Of a stretch of 40,279 bases of DNA, positions 34,924 through 40,279 are shown in pieces; position 1 is the stretch's first letter, and each line of letters begins with the position of its first letter. The DNA is from Thiogranum sp. (GTDB taxonomy: Bacteria > Pseudomonadota > Gammaproteobacteria > DSM-19610). A program made the position numbers and the translations under genes. The notes under the pieces are model-generated. The model searched no databases and was not told where the DNA came from. It saw only the letters and a program-made list of their open reading frames with translations. The stretch spans positions 1 through 40,279 of the forward strand of contig JAGFJP010000179.1 in assembly GCA_024102665.1 (NCBI GenBank). Reading direction: 5' to 3'.

Positions 34924-37220
34924 GCGACGATCTCGGCAATTTTTCGATGCTCGAACTGTTCCGTCTGGAAGTGGACAGTCAGGCCGCGATACTCAGCGAC
35001 GGGCTGCTGGCTCTGGAACAGGAAGCTCAGCCCGTGCAACAGCTCGAAGCCCTGATGCGGGCGGCGCATTCGCTCAAAGGTGCCGCGCGCATGGTTGACA
35101 TCCAGCCCGCTGTCACGCTCGCCCACGCCATGGAAGATTGCTTTGTTGCAGCGCAAAATGGCGAACTGAGGCTGCAGGCGCAGCAGATCGACCTGTTGCT
35201 CAAAGGCGTGGATCAGCTCATCGCGCTGTCGCGCGACGAGACCGATGGCGAACAGCTCCACACCGTCACCGCAGCGATCGGCAGCATCACTGGCCCGCAG
35301 GCCAGCGTTGAAACGGCGCAATCGGAGAACACGGAAGCATCCGCCACCCAGGCGGCTGACACCGCCGCAGACCTCGCGACCTTGGCGCCCGAACCGCCTG
35401 TCCGGGAAACCGCCGCAACACCCGCGCAGGCGGAAAAGCCGATGACAGCAGCGCCCGCGCAAGCCGGCGCGGCTGCAGACGAAAGCGTGGTCAGGGTTTC
35501 CGCGGAAAACCTGAATCGCCTGGTGGGTCTGGCCGGCGAAGTGCAGGTCGAGTCACGCTGGCTGCATCCTTTCGCCGAAGCGCTGTTGCAGGTCAAGCAC
35601 CGTCAGGCAGAGATCATCAGTCTGCTCGATCGTCTCAATGACAGCCTCTATGCCAACGGAGGCGACGAGTACAGCAAGACGCTGGCCAATGAAATCCATA
35701 CCAAGGCCAACCGCTGCCGCCACCAGTTGTCCGACAGACTGAACGAACTCGATGAATACGATCGCAGACTGCATAACCTGGGTAACCGTTTGCACAGCGA
35801 GGTCCTGGCAAGCCGGATGCGGCCATTCGGCGACGTAACACGCGGCTTCCCGCGCATGGTGCGCGACGTGGCCAGGCAACTGCACAAGGACGTTGGACTG
35901 CAAATCGATGGTCTGGCCACCAAGGTGGACCGCGATATCCTGCAACAGATCGATGCACCGCTTAATCACCTGCTGCGCAATGCACTGGATCATGGCATCG
36001 AGACACCGGAAGAACGCCTGCGTGCAGGAAAACCCGCGCAGGCCACACTGCGCGTTACGGCAATGCACAACGCCGGCATGCTGTCGATTCACGTCGAAGA
36101 CGACGGGCGCGGGATCGACATCGAAAAACTGCGTGTCAGCGTTGTAAGGAAAGGCATGGTGAATGAAACCATGGCAGCCGAACTGAGCGAAGCCGAACTA
36201 CTGGAATTCCTGTTTCTTCCCGGTTTCTCGACACGCGACAAGGTCACCGAGATTTCCGGCCGCGGTGTCGGCCTGGACGTCGTGCACAGCACAGTGCAAC
36301 GCATGCGCGGCATGGTGCGGGCCATCAGCCACCCTGGGAAAGGAACCCATTTCCACCTGCAGCTGCCGCTCACCCTGTCGGTGATCCGGGCACTGCTGGT
36401 GGACATCTGCGGCGAGCCTTACGCCATTCCGCTGGCGCGCATCGACCGCACCCTGAAGCTTGACACCAGTTGTGTGGAATCTCTCGAGGGTCGGCAGTAT
36501 TTCACGCTGGGTAACCAGCACGTCGGCCTGGTATTCGCCAGCCAGGTGCTCGGTGTTTCCAGTCATGTCGAATCCAGTGATTTTCTGCCGGTAGTTGTTC
36601 TCGGCGAACGTCTCAACAGATCGGGGCTGGTGGTGAACCGCTTTATCGGTGAACGCGACCTGGTGGTACACAAGCTGGATCCGAGGCTGGGCAAGATTCA
36701 GGATGTCAGCGCCGCCAGCGTTCTGGAGAACGGCGACCCGTGCCTGATCATCGACGTCGACGATATGCTGCGCTCTATCGATATCCTGATTGCCGGCGGA
36801 CGTCTCGACAAGGTTCAGGACAACCAGAATCAGGCGGAAACACACGGCAAGCGCGTGCTGGTGGTTGACGACTCCATCACCGTCAGGGAAGTGGAACGCA
36901 ACATGCTGACCGCGCGCGGCTACCAGGTGGATGTCGCGGTGGATGGCATGGATGGCTGGAATGCGATCCGCATGAATCACTATGACCTCGTCATCAGCGA
37001 CGTGGACATGCCGCGCATGAACGGTTTCGAGTTTGTGCGTCTCATCAAGCAGGACGATCGTCTGCACAATACACCGGTAATGATCGTCTCTTACAAGGAC
37101 CGGGAAGAAGATCGCCAGCGCGGCCTCGAAGCGGGCGCTGATTATTATCTGACGAAAGGCAGTTTCCACGACGAGACCCTCATCGAGGCCGTTGCGGATC
37201 TGATCGGAAGGGCGGAGTAG
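34920..37220 (+). CDS. wspE: Hybrid CheA-type histidine kinase WspE
   Basis: The protein has 766 residues. The N-terminal HPt domain carries phosphoacceptor His50 (AAHSLKGAARM). An Ala/Pro-rich linker runs about 115-185, followed by dimerisation and HATPase domains with NHLLRNALDHGIETPEERL, VEDDGRGID and GRGVGLDVV. A CheW domain follows, and then a C-terminal receiver domain (about 643-766) with phosphoacceptor Asp694 (VISDVDMPRMNG). Autophosphorylated WspE passes phosphate to WspR, which makes c-di-GMP, and to WspF for feedback. It overlaps wspD by ATGA and stops 9 bp before wspF. Confidence 0.96.
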   Translation: MSDDLGNFSMLELFRLEVDSQAAILSDGLLALEQEAQPVQQLEALMRAAHSLKGAARMVDIQPAVTLAHAMEDCFVAAQNGELRLQAQQIDLLLKGVDQLIALSRDETDGEQLHTVTAAIGSITGPQASVETAQSENTEASATQAADTAADLATLAPEPPVRETAATPAQAEKPMTAAPAQAGAAADESVVRVSAENLNRLVGLAGEVQVESRWLHPFAEALLQVKHRQAEIISLLDRLNDSLYANGGDEYSKTLANEIHTKANRCRHQLSDRLNELDEYDRRLHNLGNRLHSEVLASRMRPFGDVTRGFPRMVRDVARQLHKDVGLQIDGLATKVDRDILQQIDAPLNHLLRNALDHGIETPEERLRAGKPAQATLRVTAMHNAGMLSIHVEDDGRGIDIEKLRVSVVRKGMVNETMAAELSEAELLEFLFLPGFSTRDKVTEISGRGVGLDVVHSTVQRMRGMVRAISHPGKGTHFHLQLPLTLSVIRALLVDICGEPYAIPLARIDRTLKLDTSCVESLEGRQYFTLGNQHVGLVFASQVLGVSSHVESSDFLPVVVLGERLNRSGLVVNRFIGERDLVVHKLDPRLGKIQDVSAASVLENGDPCLIIDVDDMLRSIDILIAGGRLDKVQDNQNQAETHGKRVLVVDDSITVREVERNMLTARGYQVDVAVDGMDGWNAIRMNHYDLVISDVDMPRMNGFEFVRLIKQDDRLHNTPVMIVSYKDREEDRQRGLEAGADYYLTKGSFHDETLIEAVADLIGRAE

Positions 37221-37229
37221 GCAAGTCCC

Positions 37230-38285
37230 ATGGTAAAAATTGCAATCGTCAATGATTCACTGGTTGCGGCGGAATCGCTGCGGCGGGTTATAAATAGCGT
37301 ACCGGCCTACGAGCTGGTGTGGATGGCGCACGATGGTCTCGAGGCGGTCGATAAGTGCGCGAGCGCATGTCCGGATATTATATTGATGGATCTCATAATG
37401 CCGGTAATGGACGGCATAGAAGCGACCCGCCGCATCGCCGCGGAATTCGATTGCGCGATTCTGGTGGTCACCGCCACTGTCAGTGGTCTCGCCGGCCGCG
37501 TCTTCGAAGCGATGGGCGCCGGCGCGCTGGATGCCGTGAACACACCCATTCTCGGACCTTCCGGCCACGGCGAAGGCAGGGAGGTTCTGATACAGAAGAT
37601 AAACACGATCGCTACCCTGATACACGGCAAACCGCTGCGCAGCCGACACACAGCGCATTCGCCACGCACACCGCAAAAAGACAGTGGACCGCCGCTGATC
37701 GCGATCGGCGCCTCCACTGGGGGCCCCTCAGCCATCAGGGAAATCCTGCGCGCCATGCCGGCACACCCGGGCGTAGCGATCGCAATTGTGCAACACGTGG
37801 ATGAACAGTTTATGCCCAGCTTTATCAACTGGCTGAACGAGTCAACGCCGCTGCCGCTTCGCGCGGCCAAACCCGGGGACCGGCTCGCGGCCGACACGGT
37901 ATTTGTGTGCGGCCGTCAGGATCACTTGATCGTTACACCCGACGGCGCGCTGGACTATACGCCGGAGCCAACCGAACTCGTGTACCGCCCCTCGGTCGAT
38001 GTATTTTTTGATAGCATCGCAGAAAACCTTCAAAATCAGACAATTGGCGTACTTTTGACCGGCATGGGCAAGGACGGTGCAGCCGGGCTCAAATCGCTGC
38101 GCGAGCGCGGCTGCCTCACCGTTGCTCAAGATCAGGATACAAGTGCCGTTTACGGTATGCCAAAGGCGGCGAAAGAACTTGATGCAGCAGGAAAAATTCT
38201 ACCCCTAGGGGAGATAGGACCAGCACTGGTCGAGTGGGCGGACCAGGTCGTTGCAGAAGCCAGGGAACAACGGAAATCAGGATGA
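37230..38285 (+). CDS. wspF: CheB-type methylesterase WspF
   Basis: The protein has 351 residues. The receiver domain (about 1-120) has phosphoacceptor Asp54 (ILMDLIMPVMDG). The methylesterase domain has the catalytic triad Ser162 (IGASTGGPS), His189 (VQHVDEQFMPSF) and Asp282 (TGMGKDGAAG), all intact. It removes methyl groups from WspA and so resets signalling. Loss of WspF in pseudomonads causes constitutive c-di-GMP and wrinkly colonies. The intact gene here implies a normally adapting system. ATGA overlaps wspR. Confidence 0.96.
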   Translation: MVKIAIVNDSLVAAESLRRVINSVPAYELVWMAHDGLEAVDKCASACPDIILMDLIMPVMDGIEATRRIAAEFDCAILVVTATVSGLAGRVFEAMGAGALDAVNTPILGPSGHGEGREVLIQKINTIATLIHGKPLRSRHTAHSPRTPQKDSGPPLIAIGASTGGPSAIREILRAMPAHPGVAIAIVQHVDEQFMPSFINWLNESTPLPLRAAKPGDRLAADTVFVCGRQDHLIVTPDGALDYTPEPTELVYRPSVDVFFDSIAENLQNQTIGVLLTGMGKDGAAGLKSLRERGCLTVAQDQDTSAVYGMPKAAKELDAAGKILPLGEIGPALVEWADQVVAEAREQRKSG

Positions 38286-39343
38286 CCAACCAAACCGACA
38301 CGGTTGCGCAAACCGCCACCGCCAGCAAATGGGCGGTGGTTCTGCTGGTCGACGACCAGAAGATGGTTGCCGAGGGAATCCGGCGCATGCTCGCGGATGA
38401 ACCGGACATCGAATTCCACTACTGTTCCGATCCCAAACTGGCCGTAAAACAGGCAACAGATACCTGCGCCACGGTGATTCTCCAGGACCTCGTCATGCCG
38501 GACGTCGACGGAATGACGCTGGTGCGCTTCTACCGCAATAACCCTGCCACGCGTGATGTTCCGGTCATCGTGCTGTCGAGCAAGGAAGATCCCACTACCA
38601 AGAGCGACGCCTTTTACCAGGGCGCAACCGATTATCTCGTCAAGTTGCCCGAGAAGATCGAATTGCTGGCGCGCATTCGCGCTCACACGAAGAGTTACCT
38701 GGCGCAGAAAGAACGTGATGAAGCCTTCGTGACCCTGAGCAAGATGCAGCAACAACTGGAAACCATGAACGCCGAACTGGCGCGCAGCAACCGCGAGTTG
38801 CATCGCCTGTCCTCACTGGATGGGTTGACCGGTGTCGCCAACCGCCGCCAGTTCGATATGACTCTGAAACAGGAATGGCAACGCGTCAGCCGCTCGCAGG
38901 CACCGTTATCCCTGATATTCGCTGACATCGACTTTTTCAAGCCCTATAACGATCTCTACGGACATCAGGCCGGAGACGACTGTCTGAAGAAAGTGGCAGC
39001 CGCGCTGGAGCAGACAGTACACCGCCCCGCGGACCTGGTGGCGCGTTATGGCGGCGAGGAATTCGTGATGATTCTGCCGGAAACCACCGAAGAAGGCGCG
39101 CTGGCCATCGCCGACAAGATACTGCGCAGGATTGCCGCCCTGGATATCCCGCACGAGGCGTCCGACGCCGCCGGGCACGTCAGCCTGAGCATCGGCGTCG
39201 CGACCATGACACCGGACGAAAACGACCTGCCCGACACCCTGATCCGGGCCGCAGACCAGGCGCTGTACCTGGCCAAGGAAAGCGGCCGCAACCGCATCGA
39301 AGTCGCCCCGCACGCCCCGCTGCTGGAAAGCGTCAACCGCTGA
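38282..39343 (+). CDS. wspR: Response regulator diguanylate cyclase WspR
   Basis: The protein has 353 residues. The receiver domain has Asp69 (ILQDLVMPDVDG). A helical linker runs about 140-178, followed by a GGDEF domain with active site GGEEF (257-261) and inhibitory I-site RPAD (248-251), five residues upstream as expected. It should make c-di-GMP when phosphorylated by WspE and be product-inhibited. I chose ATG 38282 for its ATGA overlap with wspF. It is the last gene of the operon. Confidence 0.97.
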   Translation: MTNQTDTVAQTATASKWAVVLLVDDQKMVAEGIRRMLADEPDIEFHYCSDPKLAVKQATDTCATVILQDLVMPDVDGMTLVRFYRNNPATRDVPVIVLSSKEDPTTKSDAFYQGATDYLVKLPEKIELLARIRAHTKSYLAQKERDEAFVTLSKMQQQLETMNAELARSNRELHRLSSLDGLTGVANRRQFDMTLKQEWQRVSRSQAPLSLIFADIDFFKPYNDLYGHQAGDDCLKKVAAALEQTVHRPADLVARYGGEEFVMILPETTEEGALAIADKILRRIAALDIPHEASDAAGHVSLSIGVATMTPDENDLPDTLIRAADQALYLAKESGRNRIEVAPHAPLLESVNR

Positions 39344-39413
39344 TATCCCGTTAACCCGCATTTCTCACCGCGCCTCTGCTGCGACGGGTTAGAAACTCCC
39401 CTGGCAAATTGTG

Positions 39414-39419
39414 TATCAT
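39414..39419 (+). promoter_or_regulatory. Candidate -10 element for fdxA
   Basis: TATCAT lies 29 bp upstream of the fdxA start and matches 5 of 6 -10 positions. No good -35 is visible at 17 bp, so this is a weak assignment. Confidence 0.3.
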
Positions 39420-39447
39420 TGGCGCCTGGATCATGCAGGAGCCAGCC

Positions 39448-39771
39448 ATGACATTTGTAGTGGGTGAAAATTGTATCAAGTGCAAATACACCGATTGCGT
39501 GGAAGTCTGCCCCGTCGACTGTTTCCACGAAGGCCCCAATTTCCTGGTCATAGACCCCGACGAATGCATTGACTGCACCTTGTGCGAACCCGAATGCCCC
39601 GCCGAAGCCATCTTCCCCGAGGATGACCTGCCGAAGGATCAGGAACAATTCCTTGCGCTAAACGAGGAGCTGGCGAAACAGTGGCCGGTGATAACGCAGA
39701 AAAAGGACGCACCGCCGGACGCCGATGAGTGGAACGGCAAACCCGGCAAGCTCGATCTCCTGGAGCGTTGA
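39448..39771 (+). CDS. fdxA: 7Fe ferredoxin FdxA
   Basis: This 107-residue Azotobacter FdI-type ferredoxin has cysteines at 9, 12, 17, 21, 25, 40, 43, 46 and 50, matching the FdI pattern shifted by one. Cys9, 17 and 50 should bind the [3Fe-4S] cluster, and Cys21, 40, 43 and 46 the [4Fe-4S] cluster. The C-terminal extension (about 60-107) is acidic and typical. AGGAG precedes ATG 39448. Proximity of fdxA to mutS is common in gammaproteobacteria; here the wsp operon is inserted between them. Confidence 0.97.
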   Translation: MTFVVGENCIKCKYTDCVEVCPVDCFHEGPNFLVIDPDECIDCTLCEPECPAEAIFPEDDLPKDQEQFLALNEELAKQWPVITQKKDAPPDADEWNGKPGKLDLLER

Positions 39772-39801
39772 GGCAGCCATCGCCACATCGCGGCTCGCGC
39801 C

Positions 39802-40279
39802 ATGAGCGCGCCTGATCCGGTCCGGAGCGACAACGACCTCGTTCCCTTCGGCCAGGACCCGCTCGCGGTTGCGGCCGAACGGATTCTCGAGCATTACCGC
39901 GACCAGCTTCCCGATCTGAGCGGATGCCAGGTACTGGTTGTCGATGAGCGCTGCGCTGCGCAGTTTCGCGCGCAATTGCTGAACGGCGCGGAACGACGCG
40001 GCTTCCCCGCGCTGCTGGGACCGGGCATGGAACGCCTCGACCAGTGGCTCAATCGCGTCAGCGCCGTGACGCAAACCGTCCTCAACCGTCCTGCGCAGGA
40101 ACTGGTGCTTGCAGAAGCGCTGCGCGGCGCGTCGGGCATTTACGCTGACACCGATCCCTGGTTGCTGGCCGACCAGCTCCTGCATCTCTTCGACGAAATG
40201 ACCCGCAGCGATATGACCGTTGCGGACGAGTTCGATGAATTCCTCCAGCGCCTGGGCGAAAGCTATGGCATCCGCCAAC
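39802..40279 (+). CDS. Probable PD-(D/E)XK DNA repair nuclease, N-terminal part (runs off right edge)
   Basis: An open frame starts at ATG 39802 and runs 159 codons to the window edge without a stop. It includes GCQVLVVDERCAAQFRAQLL, PALLGPGMERLDQWL and PAQELVLAEALRGASGIYADTDPWLLADQLLHLFDEM (given in parts). These resemble the inactivated-helicase N-terminus of AddB-like or 'probable DNA repair protein' RecB-family nucleases, which are encoded before an AddA-like helicase-nuclease. The nuclease motifs would lie beyond the window, so the assignment rests on the N-terminal pattern. It starts 30 bp after fdxA. Confidence 0.72.
   Translation, partial: MSAPDPVRSDNDLVPFGQDPLAVAAERILEHYRDQLPDLSGCQVLVVDERCAAQFRAQLLNGAERRGFPALLGPGMERLDQWLNRVSAVTQTVLNRPAQELVLAEALRGASGIYADTDPWLLADQLLHLFDEMTRSDMTVADEFDEFLQRLGESYGIRQ

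Overview
The window is chromosomal DNA from a GC-rich gammaproteobacterium. The evidence is the block recA-recX-alaS-lysC-csrA followed by tRNA-Ser(GCU) and tRNA-Arg(ACG), stand-alone pncC beside recA, mutS, a 7Fe ferredoxin and a Wsp operon. I cannot name a genus from sequence alone. I saw no insertion sequence, integrase, prophage or CRISPR array, and almost every base belongs to a gene or a short regulatory gap.

Region 1 (1-12.8 kb) looks like a light and oxidative-stress regulon built around a cobalamin photoreceptor. A CarH/LitR-type MerR regulator with an intact Wx9EH motif and B12-ligand histidine sits beside a DNA photolyase. Three intergenic sites carry the same pair of TRTACA boxes spaced exactly 11 bp apart. 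They lie in front of (i) the regulator-photolyase operon and the divergent lipocalin blc, (ii) a leftward operon of a TudS-DUF1722 fusion, a molybdopterin-binding (CinA N-domain) protein and a degenerate HNH protein, and (iii) a tightly overlapping rightward operon. That operon encodes a CFA-synthase-like methyltransferase, DUF2878, a DUF1295 reductase-like membrane protein, a secreted protein, a second lipocalin lipoprotein, a flavin oxidase, DUF1365, a full-length cyclopropane-fatty-acid synthase and a small acidic protein. The likely output is light-induced DNA repair plus synthesis of a modified membrane fatty acid.

Region 2 (12.9-18.1 kb) holds a membrane-anchored cupredoxin directly followed by a cobalamin-binding radical SAM enzyme. 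Convergent to these is a two-gene operon of an AsnB-type amidotransferase and a MurF-like ligase with a four-cysteine tail, possibly an uncharacterised amide-forming pair.

Region 3 (18.2-30.1 kb) is core housekeeping: two tRNAs with their own promoters and terminators, csrA, lysC, alaS, recX, recA with a LexA box, thpR, pncC, a PilZ protein, mutS, an OmpA-family protein and a retropepsin-like protein.

Region 4 (30.4-39.3 kb) is a complete wspABCDEFR operon. It encodes a surface-sensing receptor, two CheW couplers, a CheR-TPR methyltransferase, a CheA-REC kinase, a CheB methylesterase and a REC-GGDEF cyclase, behind a good candidate sigma-54 promoter. It is followed by fdxA and the start of a PD-(D/E)XK-type repair nuclease that runs off the right edge.
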